From CAZEGV01 sp964511645 (GTDB lineage Bacteria; Bacteroidota; Bacteroidia; Cytophagales; JAAEPT01): a DNA stretch of 13,063 bases. The stretch is taken from assembly GCA_964511645.1 (NCBI GenBank), contig CAZEGV010000066.1, positions 1 to 13,063 of the forward strand, written 5' to 3'. A program made the position numbers and the translations under genes. Of the stretch, positions 6,479-13,063 are shown one piece after another. The notes beneath the pieces were generated by a model. It was not told the origin of the DNA and ran no database searches. It was given only the letters and a program-made list of their open reading frames with translations. Numbering within the stretch: the first letter of the stretch is position 1; each line of letters begins with the position of its first letter.

Positions 6479-7371
6479 AAAAAAGGCTCATTACAATTGT
6501 AGGACCAACGGCCATAGGAAAAACAGCTTTATCAATTAAGCTGGCAAAATATTGTAAAACAGAAATTTTGTCTAGTGATTCTAGGCAGTTTTTTAGAGAA
6601 ATGGAGATAGGCACGGCAAAACCTAATAATGAAGAAATGGCAGGAGTTCCTCATCATTTTGTCAATTCACTTTCTATTCATGATTATTACAGCGTAGGAG
6701 ATTTTGAAAAGGATTTTATAAAGCTTACGAATAAACTATTTGAAAAACACGACACACTTATTATGGTGGGAGGTTCTGGCTTATACGTTAAAGCTATTCT
6801 TTATGGCTTGGATGAGTTTCCTGAAGTCAACCTTAAGATAAGAGAGGAATTGATGGATGTTTTGTCAAAACAAGGGCTATCACCTTTGTTAGTGCAGCTA
6901 AAAGAGCTTGACCCTGTATTTTATAATGATACCGATCACGCTAACTCTCAGCGTATAGTAAGAGCGCTAGAAACCTGTATCAGTACAGGTAAATCTTTTT
7001 CATCTTTTCGTAAAGGTACACGGGTAAAAAGAAGTTTTGAAAGTGTCCAGATAGGATTAACTGCTGACAGAGAAATTGTTTATGACAGGATTAACCAGCG
7101 AGTAGATATTATGATGAATCAGGGTTTGCTTGAAGAAGCGAAAACACTTTATCCATATAAATCGCTAAATGCTTTACAAACCGTGGGGTACAAAGAGTTA
7201 TTTGAATATGTAGATGGAAACTCCTCTTTAGAAGAAGCCATTGAACTTATCAAAAGAAATACTCGTAGGTTTGCCAAAAAACAATTTACTTGGTTCAAGA
7301 AAGATCAATCGGTGAAATGGGTCGATTACCAAACATCATTTGATGATATTTTACAATCACTTGGTATTTAG
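6475..7371 (+). CDS. miaA: MiaA, tRNA dimethylallyltransferase
   Basis: MiaA moves a dimethylallyl group from DMAPP to N6 of A37 in tRNAs reading codons that begin with U. The P-loop GPTAIGKT is at 10-17, SSDSRQFFREMEIGTAKP at 33-50, GVPHHFVNSL at 57-66 and GGSGLYVKAILYGLDEFP at 99-116. Further on are QTVGYKELFEYVDG and the C-terminal RNTRRFAKKQFTWFKKD, all diagnostic. Its length of 298 residues is normal. The start overlaps the glycosyltransferase stop by 4 nt (ATGA), so the pair is probably co-translated. The last 15 nt overlap the end of the convergent nuclease-like gene. With trmN6 just across the divergent start region, two enzymes modifying position A37 lie within 3 kb of each other. 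Confidence 0.97.
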   Translation: MKKRLITIVGPTAIGKTALSIKLAKYCKTEILSSDSRQFFREMEIGTAKPNNEEMAGVPHHFVNSLSIHDYYSVGDFEKDFIKLTNKLFEKHDTLIMVGGSGLYVKAILYGLDEFPEVNLKIREELMDVLSKQGLSPLLVQLKELDPVFYNDTDHANSQRIVRALETCISTGKSFSSFRKGTRVKRSFESVQIGLTADREIVYDRINQRVDIMMNQGLLEEAKTLYPYKSLNALQTVGYKELFEYVDGNSSLEEAIELIKRNTRRFAKKQFTWFKKDQSVKWVDYQTSFDDILQSLGI

Positions 7372-8337
7372 TCGAATGTAAACTGCTAAGTGGTCACTAT
7401 AACCTCCAAGGTAATTATCCCCTCTCCAAGTCCGATAAGGGTGAGTGCCTCCGTATAGTTCGTCTATTTCAATCAGCCAATCAGTTTTAAAAACTTGCAT
7501 TTTTAGGTCTGTCAACATCCTATTTTGAATAAGAGCCTTACTCACCATTATTTGATCAAATGTACTCCATTGCTCTTTGTATTTATGTGTCCCTTCAATA
7601 TCTGTAGCTGTATTGTATAAAAATGAGTTAGTGTCAGCTATTGCAGTCAAAATCGTTTCTATACTTCTGTCTGTACAGGCATCATTAAAATCACCCATTA
7701 TAATGATTTTAGGATTTTTCTCCGCTCTTTTTAAAGAATCAATAACGTTACGTAATGTTTTCGCTGCCTTTATTCGTTTCTGGCTAGACTTGGCTTTTCC
7801 TCCCCAGCGAGAAGGCCAGTGGTTCACAAAAACATGAATCGTGTCTTTTTTATTTGCGATTCCTTTTACATGAAGTATATCTCTAGTTTGCCTAGCTTCT
7901 AAGTTTACTCGGTGGCTAATTGTTGAGAGAATAGAGAATTTGGACTTTTTGTACAATAAAGCTACGTCAATTCCTCTCTTATCATTTGACTCTTCGTGTA
8001 TAATTCCGTAATTAAACTCACTAAGAAATGTTTTGTCTCGTAAGTCCTTTAATACTTTAAAATTTTCTACTTCGCAAAGCCCTACAATGTCTGCGCCTTT
8101 CCAGTTATCCATAGCCAAGAGTACCCGTGCAGTATGTTGTAGTTTTAAATTATACCTAGGAGTATTCCAACCCTTAGCAGATTCTGGCAAATATTCATAA
8201 TCATCTTTACCATAATCGTGTACAGTGTCAAACAGGTTTTCTACATTATAAAAACCAATTGTAAATGATTGATTTTCTTGAGAAAACGCATTGATTAAGA
8301 AAGAAAAAAAAGAAATGAATATGAGACCTCTTTTCAT
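7357..8337 (-). CDS. secreted endonuclease/exonuclease/phosphatase-fold protein
   Basis: A signal peptide, MKRGLIFISFFSFLINAFSQ, precedes a complete EEP (DNase I-like) domain. Catalytic motifs visible from this start are FYNVENLFD (29-37), LCEVEN (87-92), VNHWPSRWGG (171-180), MGDFNDA (214-220) and GGYSDHLAVY (311-320), which supply the metal-binding Glu, the general base His and Asp/Asn pairs. Substrates in this superfamily are nucleic acids or phosphoesters, so the exact target is unknown. The protein has 326 residues. The frame can be extended by three codons to a TTG at 8346, but the ATG at 8337 begins a textbook signal peptide and is preferred. The gene is monocistronic and tail to tail with miaA, with a 15-bp overlap. 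Upstream lies the terminator of the next unit. Confidence 0.9.
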   Translation of the reverse strand: MKRGLIFISFFSFLINAFSQENQSFTIGFYNVENLFDTVHDYGKDDYEYLPESAKGWNTPRYNLKLQHTARVLLAMDNWKGADIVGLCEVENFKVLKDLRDKTFLSEFNYGIIHEESNDKRGIDVALLYKKSKFSILSTISHRVNLEARQTRDILHVKGIANKKDTIHVFVNHWPSRWGGKAKSSQKRIKAAKTLRNVIDSLKRAEKNPKIIIMGDFNDACTDRSIETILTAIADTNSFLYNTATDIEGTHKYKEQWSTFDQIMVSKALIQNRMLTDLKMQVFKTDWLIEIDELYGGTHPYRTWRGDNYLGGYSDHLAVYIRLNTK

Positions 8338-8384
8338 AACACTCAATATCTGTATAATTATCTGATTTTAAAAATGACATTATA

Positions 8385-8418
8385 TAAAAAACGCTCAGTC
8401 TGTAAATAGAGTGAGCGT
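8385..8418 (-). terminator. intrinsic terminator of the htrA-cobW-membrane protein unit
   Basis: On the minus strand a 7-bp stem, ACGCTCA / TGAGCGT (8412-8418 with 8391-8397), with a 14-nt loop is followed directly by a T-run (8386-8391). It begins 20 nt after the stop of the small membrane protein gene, just where this transcript should end, and separates it from the downstream nuclease-like gene. Confidence 0.75.
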
Positions 8419-8438
8419 AGTAATTGCGTTGAATCTGT

Positions 8439-8729
8439 TTAAGAAATTTCTATTTCTTCTACTTCATTTTTGTCTTTTTGCCAAACATAAGTCCATAACC
8501 AAACTAGGGTAAAGGTTGGGATTAAGTCCATGCCGGGAGATGCTTCCTCTAAAGCTGAAAACATACCACTCATCACTCCTTTTGCTCCACCATACATACT
8601 GAACATTAAGATACCTGATATTGGTGCCCATACAATGTCTAAGGTTTCTCCTACTATGGGGAAGAGGTAAGAAATCATTCCTATTGCATAAAAGATGATG
8701 CTTAATATTAATTTCACTGATTTACTCAT
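8439..8729 (-). CDS. small membrane protein, function unknown
   Basis: The protein has 96 residues from the ATG at 8729. An upstream in-frame ATG at 8744 would add five residues and lengthen the overlap with the GTPase gene from 8 to 23 nt. A basic start (MSKSVK) leads into hydrophobic segments at about 6-25 (LILSIIFYAIGMISYLFPIV), about 32-46 (WAPISGILMFSMYGG) and about 69-84 (MDLIPTFTLVWLWTYVW). The chain ends in a charged tail, KDKNEVEEIEIS. Similar short proteins with 'IGMISY.FP..GE..D..WAPISG' occur in Bacteroidota without known function. Overlap with the CobW-type gene and the terminator directly after show that it is the last gene of the htrA unit. Confidence 0.8.
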   Translation of the reverse strand: MSKSVKLILSIIFYAIGMISYLFPIVGETLDIVWAPISGILMFSMYGGAKGVMSGMFSALEEASPGMDLIPTFTLVWLWTYVWQKDKNEVEEIEIS

Positions 8730-9636
8730 TTTGTTTTTTGTCATTTTGTATTAAATTTTGTTCTAACATTTCTTTTAGCTTTTCTTCCTTTTTTGGGTAG
8801 GCGGAGATGATTTCTATTCTACTGTCCTTTCTATATGATGAAGGAAAAAATGCTGTTGCTTGATTATTAACTCTATTATATGAGACCCAACCTTGGTTGG
8901 TGTTAAACACTCCTTTAATGCGTTCTGCACCTGTTATAGTTTGTAAACTTTCGTATAATTTATTGCCATCAAACACTTTAGTAATATCAAATATCAGTCC
9001 AAGTTCGTATAAACCAAAGCTACCAGAGGAATGATTTGATTTTCTGATAATTTCAGGATTTTGATTGAGGTCTGATAGGTTAATGTCTTGAGCTAATTTT
9101 ATAGCTTGCTTGGGAGGGAAGAGTTTTTTTGCCCAATCTAAAAATTTTTGAGTTTCGGAAGCAGTATGTAAATCTTCTTTTGTGCCAATAAGTATATCTG
9201 CCAATTGCACTTGATCTGTAAAAATCTCATGATTCATTACTTTCTCTCGTGAAAGTGAAGCAATATCTACTAAGCCTAATACGGCCTGTAAGCTCATAAC
9301 CCCTTCAAAATCTCTTTTGATTATGTCTACAATACCACCTGGATGCCCTAGTCCAGTAGGCTCAAGGATAATCCTATTAGGTTTGTACTGCCTAATAAGT
9401 TGATTAAGAGCAATTTTAAGTGGTAATTCTGCCGAACAACAAACACAGCCACCTATTATTTCTTTAACTTGAATATTTTGATTGCTTTCAAGTAATGCAC
9501 CATCTATGCCTACTTTTCCAAACTCATTGATGAGCACTGCCCACTTCTCTTCTTTAGGTTTTTGTTCAATCAGTTTTTTGATAAGGCTCGTTTTTCCAAC
9601 ACCCAAAAAACCAATAATTAAATTTAATTTTATCAT
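8722..9636 (-). CDS. CobW/COG0523-family GTPase, putative metallochaperone
   Basis: G3E-family P-loop GTPases of this group insert or traffic metals such as zinc or cobalt. From the ATG at 9636 (304 residues) the Walker A is GFLGVGKT (9-16), followed by INEFGKVGIDG (36-46), the metal-binding CxCC in GGCVCC (62-67) and LEPTGLGHP (91-99). A C-terminal CobW_C-like domain contains ERIKGVFNTNQGWVSYN (238-254). The usual G4 motif NKxD reads TKED (152-155). There is no His-rich metal loop. The frame opens at a GTG at 9681, but that would overlap htrA and add 15 residues before the P-loop. The ATG at 9636 has GAGG about 13 nt upstream. It lies 38 nt after htrA and overlaps the membrane protein gene. 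The metal cannot be told. Confidence 0.9.
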   Translation of the reverse strand: MIKLNLIIGFLGVGKTSLIKKLIEQKPKEEKWAVLINEFGKVGIDGALLESNQNIQVKEIIGGCVCCSAELPLKIALNQLIRQYKPNRIILEPTGLGHPGGIVDIIKRDFEGVMSLQAVLGLVDIASLSREKVMNHEIFTDQVQLADILIGTKEDLHTASETQKFLDWAKKLFPPKQAIKLAQDINLSDLNQNPEIIRKSNHSSGSFGLYELGLIFDITKVFDGNKLYESLQTITGAERIKGVFNTNQGWVSYNRVNNQATAFFPSSYRKDSRIEIISAYPKKEEKLKEMLEQNLIQNDKKQNE

Positions 9637-9674
9637 AAAATAAAAATCCTCAACTTTCGTCAAGGCTTTTTTGT

Positions 9675-11159
9675 TTACCACTTGGCTATATAATAAGCTT
9701 TTTCTTTATTCGGATAAATCCCTTCTAACAACACTGCCCCATCTGATTGCTGTACAATTTGAGCAATTTCTTCTGGGTTTTTTACTGTGTATTTCCCCGC
9801 TCTAAGTATAATAAAACCTTTTTTCATTTTCTGTTCTTTCATCGCACCGTCTATCAACTCCAAAACTGTTACACCACTAGAAATACCTAATTCTTTTCTT
9901 TTTGTATCGCTAAGTGCTTGTAACTTCATTCCTAATACGATACTTACCGCTTTCTCTCCCTTCCTTACTACCTCTGTAGTTCCTAATTTGTTACGAAGCT
10001 CTACTTTGATGTTTTTCTCCTTTCCATTTCTCTCTATTGTTACATTTACTTCGTCACCTGGTCGGTATCGAGCAATTTGTTCTTGTAACTCACTAGAAGT
10101 ATTTACTCGATGCCCATCAATTTTAGTAATAACATCACCTTTTTCTATTCCTGCTTTTTTTGCTGCGCCACTCTCACTTACTTGTGCTATATAAACTCCT
10201 TTTACTTCTTTAAGCTCTTTTTCTTCTGCCAATTTTGCGTCAATTTCTTGGATAGAAATACCAAGTAAGGCTCGTTGTACTTGTCCATATTTCAGTAAAT
10301 CATCCATTACTTTCTGTACAATAGTAACGGGTACAGCAAACGAATAACCAGAATACGATCCAGTAGGAGAGGCGATAGCAGTATTAATGCCTACCAATTC
10401 CCCTTTCATGTTTACCAAAGCTCCACCACTATTACCTGGGTTTACGGCAGCATCCGTCTGAATAAATGATTCTATGGCAAGATTTTCTTTCCCTCTAATG
10501 ATATTGATGTTACGAGCTTTGGCACTTACAATACCTGCTGTCACTGTAGAGGTAAGGTCAAATGGATTACCCACTGCAAGTACCCATTCTCCTATTTTTA
10601 GTTCATCAGAATTCCCGTAGCGGATAAAAGACAAATTGTTTTCTTCTATCTTTAATAAAGCCAAATCAGTAGTAGGATCTACACCGATAAGGGTAGCTTC
10701 GTAAGTCCTCTTATCATCAAGTGTGACTTCTATTTTAGACGCTCCTTTTACCACGTGGTTATTGGTAGCGATATATCCATCTTTGGTAAGTAAAACTCCT
10801 GAGCCACTTCCTAATGCTCTTGGCCCTTGTTCTATTTTAGGTTGGCGGTAACGTGGGTCGTTAAAAAAATCTTCAAAGAAATCATCCATAGGATGGCGAA
10901 AGTTGTTCATGGTACTTCCATCCTGAAAAGTTTTGATATGAACCACGCCTGGAGTACTTGCTGCCGCTGCCATTGTGAAATCCATTCCGCTAGATAAAGC
11001 GGTATTTTTTGTGAAAGTCACATTTTTATTTGATTCAATAGAATCGGATTGTTGAATTCCATCTCTTTTTGGCGTGAGGTAATGATAAACTCCTACGGCA
11101 ACTCCTGCACTCACAACAGATGCCAGTAATACGCTAAATAAATATCCTTTTTTATTCAT
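9675..11159 (-). CDS. htrA: HtrA/DegP-DegQ-type periplasmic serine protease
   Basis: HtrA degrades or refolds damaged envelope proteins. An N-terminal signal or anchor segment (about 6-28, LFSVLLASVVSAGVAVGVYHYL) is followed by a linker and a trypsin-like domain with the catalytic triad His135 (TNNHVV), Asp165 (TTDLALLK) and Ser244 (GNSGGAL). A Phe/Asp-rich loop, MDDFFEDFFNDP, sits at 91-102, like the LA loop of Deg proteins. PDZ1 spans about 297-388 (LGISIQEID, GDVITKIDG). The last 100 residues form a divergent second PDZ-like domain with ISSGVTVLELIDG and KKGFIILRAGKYTVKNPEE. The 494 residues agree with the family. It is the first gene of its unit, 38 nt before the CobW-type GTPase. The 114 bp between it and glyS (11160-11273) is very AT-rich and must hold its promoter, but I see no full TTTG/TAnnTTTG match. 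Confidence 0.96.
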   Translation of the reverse strand: MNKKGYLFSVLLASVVSAGVAVGVYHYLTPKRDGIQQSDSIESNKNVTFTKNTALSSGMDFTMAAAASTPGVVHIKTFQDGSTMNNFRHPMDDFFEDFFNDPRYRQPKIEQGPRALGSGSGVLLTKDGYIATNNHVVKGASKIEVTLDDKRTYEATLIGVDPTTDLALLKIEENNLSFIRYGNSDELKIGEWVLAVGNPFDLTSTVTAGIVSAKARNINIIRGKENLAIESFIQTDAAVNPGNSGGALVNMKGELVGINTAIASPTGSYSGYSFAVPVTIVQKVMDDLLKYGQVQRALLGISIQEIDAKLAEEKELKEVKGVYIAQVSESGAAKKAGIEKGDVITKIDGHRVNTSSELQEQIARYRPGDEVNVTIERNGKEKNIKVELRNKLGTTEVVRKGEKAVSIVLGMKLQALSDTKRKELGISSGVTVLELIDGAMKEQKMKKGFIILRAGKYTVKNPEEIAQIVQQSDGAVLLEGIYPNKEKAYYIAKW

Positions 11160-11273
11160 TGTTTTTGACTGTTATATGTTATACAATATTATATGCTTTT
11201 ATAAACGAAAACAGTGCTCATATTATTATATTCTCCACAAAAAAATGGAAACTATAAAATATCTCTGTCTTAT

Positions 11274-12743
11274 TTATAATTGTTTAAAAATGTTTTTAAA
11301 TGAAACTGCGTCATTAATAATCTTAGCTAAATCATCTTTATGCACACGTTCTTGACTCATGTCATCTCTATAGCGAAGTGTAACAGTACCATCTTCTAAT
11401 GATTGATGATCTACGGTGATACAAAATGGTGTCCCTATTAAATCTTGTCGAACATAACGTTTTCCGATAGCTGCTTTCTCTTCATACACAACCTTGTTGT
11501 CAAACTTCAAATCATTATATAACTCTTGAGCTAATTCGGGCAATCCATCTTTTCGTGTAAGTGGTAATATCGCTGCCTTTACTGGTGCTATTGTAGGGTG
11601 TAATTTCAAATAAGTCCTCATCTTCTTTTTGTCCCCCTCGCCTACTTCTTCCTCTGTAAGGGCATTACAGAAACACGCCAAAAAAGCCCTGTCTGCACCT
11701 ACAGAAGTTTCTAAGACGTAAGGCACGTAGCTTTCTTTTATTTCTTCGTCAAAGTATTGTAATTTCTTTTTAGAAAATGTTTGGTGCTGAGTCAAATCAA
11801 AATCAGTACGAGAATGAATACCTTCTATTTCTTTGTAACCAAAAGGGAACTTAAACTCGATATCTACTGCTGCATTGGCATAATGGGCTAGTTTTTCGTG
11901 TTTGTGAAAACGAAGTCCGCTACTGTCTAAGCCTAATGCTTTGTGCCAATTCATTCTGATTTCTTTCCACTCTTCATAAGCTTTCATCTCTTCGCCTGGG
12001 CGAATGAAAAACTGCATTTCCATTTGCTCAAACTCACGCATACGGAAGATGAATTGTCTAGCTACAATCTCATTTCTAAATGCTTTCCCTATTTGTGCAA
12101 TTCCAAAAGGAATTTTCATTCTTCCTGTTTTTTGTACATTTAAGAAGTTTACAAAAATACCTTGAGCAGTTTCTGGACGAAGATAAACTTTGTTTGATTC
12201 CCCTGCTACTGAACCTATCTCTGTGGCAAACATCAAATTAAATTGACGAACATCTGTCCAGTTGGCTGTTTTTGAAACTGGGCAAACTATCTTCTCTTGT
12301 TCTATTAATTCTTTTACTGCGGCTAAATCCTCTGCTTCTAGTAGTTTACCTGTTTTTGTTAATAAAGCATCTGCTTTGGCTTTATCTCCCGCATCTTCGT
12401 ATTCAGCAGCTTTGTCTTCTAATAAGACATCTGCTCGGTATCTTTTTTTAGAATCCTTATTATCAATCATTGGGTCGTTAAAACCGTCGATGTGACCAGA
12501 TGCTTGCCAAACGGTTGGGTGCATAAAAATAGCCGAGTCAATCCCTACAATATTATCATGAAGTTGCGTCATACTGCTCCACCAAAGGCGTTTGAGATTA
12601 TTTTTCATCTCGACCCCATTTTGCCCATAGTCATAGACAGCTTGTAAACCATCATATACTTCACTAGATTGAAAAACAAATCCATACTCACGAGCGTGAG
12701 AGATTACTTTCTGAAAATCATCATTTTTATTATCACCAGCCAT
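11274..12743 (-). CDS. glyS: glycyl-tRNA synthetase, dimeric (alpha2) type
   Basis: This class II synthetase charges tRNA-Gly with glycine using ATP in the cytoplasm. It is the single-chain type, not the GlyQ/GlyS two-subunit type. Visible are VISHAREYGFVFQSSEVYDG (13-32), YLRPETAQGIFVNF (187-200), motif 2 around AFRNEIVARQFIFRMREFEQ (221-240), YVPYVLETSVGADRAFLACF (339-358) with motif 3, and the anticodon-binding domain from about 383 (PTIAPVKAAILPL) to the end. The 489 residues are near the norm. Residues 92-150, an acidic and lysine-rich insert, are the variable part. The ATG at 12743 fits the family start. It is transcribed alone from a consensus promoter just upstream. No clear terminator is seen before htrA, so some read-through into htrA is possible. 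Confidence 0.97.
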   Translation of the reverse strand: MAGDNKNDDFQKVISHAREYGFVFQSSEVYDGLQAVYDYGQNGVEMKNNLKRLWWSSMTQLHDNIVGIDSAIFMHPTVWQASGHIDGFNDPMIDNKDSKKRYRADVLLEDKAAEYEDAGDKAKADALLTKTGKLLEAEDLAAVKELIEQEKIVCPVSKTANWTDVRQFNLMFATEIGSVAGESNKVYLRPETAQGIFVNFLNVQKTGRMKIPFGIAQIGKAFRNEIVARQFIFRMREFEQMEMQFFIRPGEEMKAYEEWKEIRMNWHKALGLDSSGLRFHKHEKLAHYANAAVDIEFKFPFGYKEIEGIHSRTDFDLTQHQTFSKKKLQYFDEEIKESYVPYVLETSVGADRAFLACFCNALTEEEVGEGDKKKMRTYLKLHPTIAPVKAAILPLTRKDGLPELAQELYNDLKFDNKVVYEEKAAIGKRYVRQDLIGTPFCITVDHQSLEDGTVTLRYRDDMSQERVHKDDLAKIINDAVSFKNIFKQL

Positions 12744-12769
12744 AACATCTTTTTGTTTTTTCTAAAGCC

Positions 12770-12800
12770 CAAAAATACGAATACTAAAGACAAGCACAAA
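12770..12800 (-). promoter_or_regulatory. glyS: Bacteroidota-type promoter of glyS
   Basis: The minus strand has TTTG (12797-12800), a 19-nt spacer, then TATTTTTG (12770-12777), an exact match to the primary sigma factor consensus TTTG-N19-TAnnTTTG of Bacteroidota. The -7 element ends 26 nt before the glyS ATG, leaving a leader of about 20 nt. This match is also evidence for the phylum. Confidence 0.75.
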
Positions 12801-13063
12801 GAGAAACCCATAAATTAGAATTGAGAATATCCTTATTGATCAAAAAAAAGAAAAATAAGATTGGGCTTTTCGTACCCCTCTGTCGACACTTTCCTTTATG
12901 GAAGAATTTACATAGCTGAAGGTTGTCGCTGACCGATTTTACAATTGACTTAATTTTTTACTAATTATTATTTAACTCTTTACTACTAACTATTTACTCT
13001 ATTTCAACCCATAACTGTCCGAAAGAATAAGTAGGGAAAAAGCATAAAAATTTCAATTTTTGA
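12801..13063. other. non-coding region upstream of glyS
   Basis: Very AT-rich stretches flank a less AT-rich island (about 12861-12942). On the minus strand the island could fold: TTCC-ATAAA-GGAA lies inside a CGACA/TGTCG pair, and a short GGG/CCC hairpin is followed by a broken T-run (about 12842-12857). This could be a weak terminator for a gene beyond the right edge. TTGGGCTTT at 12861-12869 is the reverse complement of AAAGCCCAA at 12764-12772 beside the glyS -7 element. I see no convincing gene or tRNA here. Confidence 0.5.

Noticed and set aside
9787..10194. 135-residue plus-strand open frame opposite htrA.
   Set aside because: It is antisense to a clear protease gene, rich in Ser/Phe/Pro from reading the reverse frame, and has no start context or family motif.
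11160..11273. Possible terminator for glyS at TCCA-loop-TGGA and a possible htrA promoter with TAATATTG.
   Set aside because: The stem is only 4 bp with the T-run inside the loop. The promoter-like element has one mismatch and lacks a TTTG at the right distance.
12262..12495. Plus-strand frame rich in Ser and Ala opposite the glyS insert.
   Set aside because: Its composition is the mirror of the acidic/lysine insert of GlyRS; there is no independent evidence of a gene.
12994..13063. Open minus-strand frame at the right edge ending ...SFGQLWVEIE and a stop, possibly the tail of a partial gene.
   Set aside because: Only 22 full codons are visible, rich in A/T runs, and nothing recognisable is encoded. 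It cannot be told from chance.

Overview
The window looks like the chromosome of a low-GC member of the Bacteroidota, most likely Flavobacteriia or a close relative. The evidence is the AT-rich sequence and near absence of strong Shine-Dalgarno sites, a promoter of the form TTTG-N19-TAnnTTTG in front of the glycyl-tRNA synthetase gene, and several proteins of typical Bacteroidota type. These include a secreted Exo_endo_phos-family protein, a small anchored protein often mislabelled '6-phosphogluconate dehydrogenase', and a GT4 glycosyltransferase of the 'TND..YDQRM' type. Species cannot be fixed from the sequence. Gene content is mostly housekeeping. I see no phage, insertion sequence, CRISPR array, toxin-antitoxin or defence genes.

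Layout. 1-219: intergenic, with a 117-bp imperfect palindrome at 3-119. 220-5379 (minus strand, transcribed right to left): a tight series trmN6 - small anchored protein - apbE - class I methyltransferase - thiH - thiF/rhodanese. The last five genes are 2 nt apart, overlap by 1 nt (TAATG, twice) or are 1 nt apart, so they are probably one transcript. 5393-7371 (plus): a GT4 glycosyltransferase overlapping miaA by 4 nt (ATGA). 7357-8337 (minus): a secreted endonuclease/exonuclease/phosphatase-fold protein, tail to tail with miaA and overlapping it by 15 bp. 8385-11159 (minus): htrA - CobW-type GTPase - small membrane protein, closed by a clear intrinsic terminator. 11274-12743 (minus): glyS with its own promoter. 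12744-13063: non-coding as far as I can see.

How the genes relate. ThiH (tyrosine to dehydroglycine) and the ThiF-type adenylyltransferase with its fused rhodanese domain would both feed thiazole synthesis for thiamine. Their partners ThiG, ThiS and ThiC are not in the window. ApbE puts FMN on exported flavoproteins, and the small anchored protein beside it probably also acts at the inner membrane. TrmN6 and MiaA both modify A37 of tRNAs, and GlyRS charges tRNA-Gly. HtrA, the CobW GTPase and the small membrane protein form a second unit, suggestive of envelope quality control joined to metal handling. I found no convincing case for a new biological system. The points most worth a second look are the long palindrome, the thiH-thiF pair embedded behind apbE and an orphan methyltransferase, the altered zinc cysteines of the ThiF-like protein, and the HtrA/CobW/membrane-protein operon.
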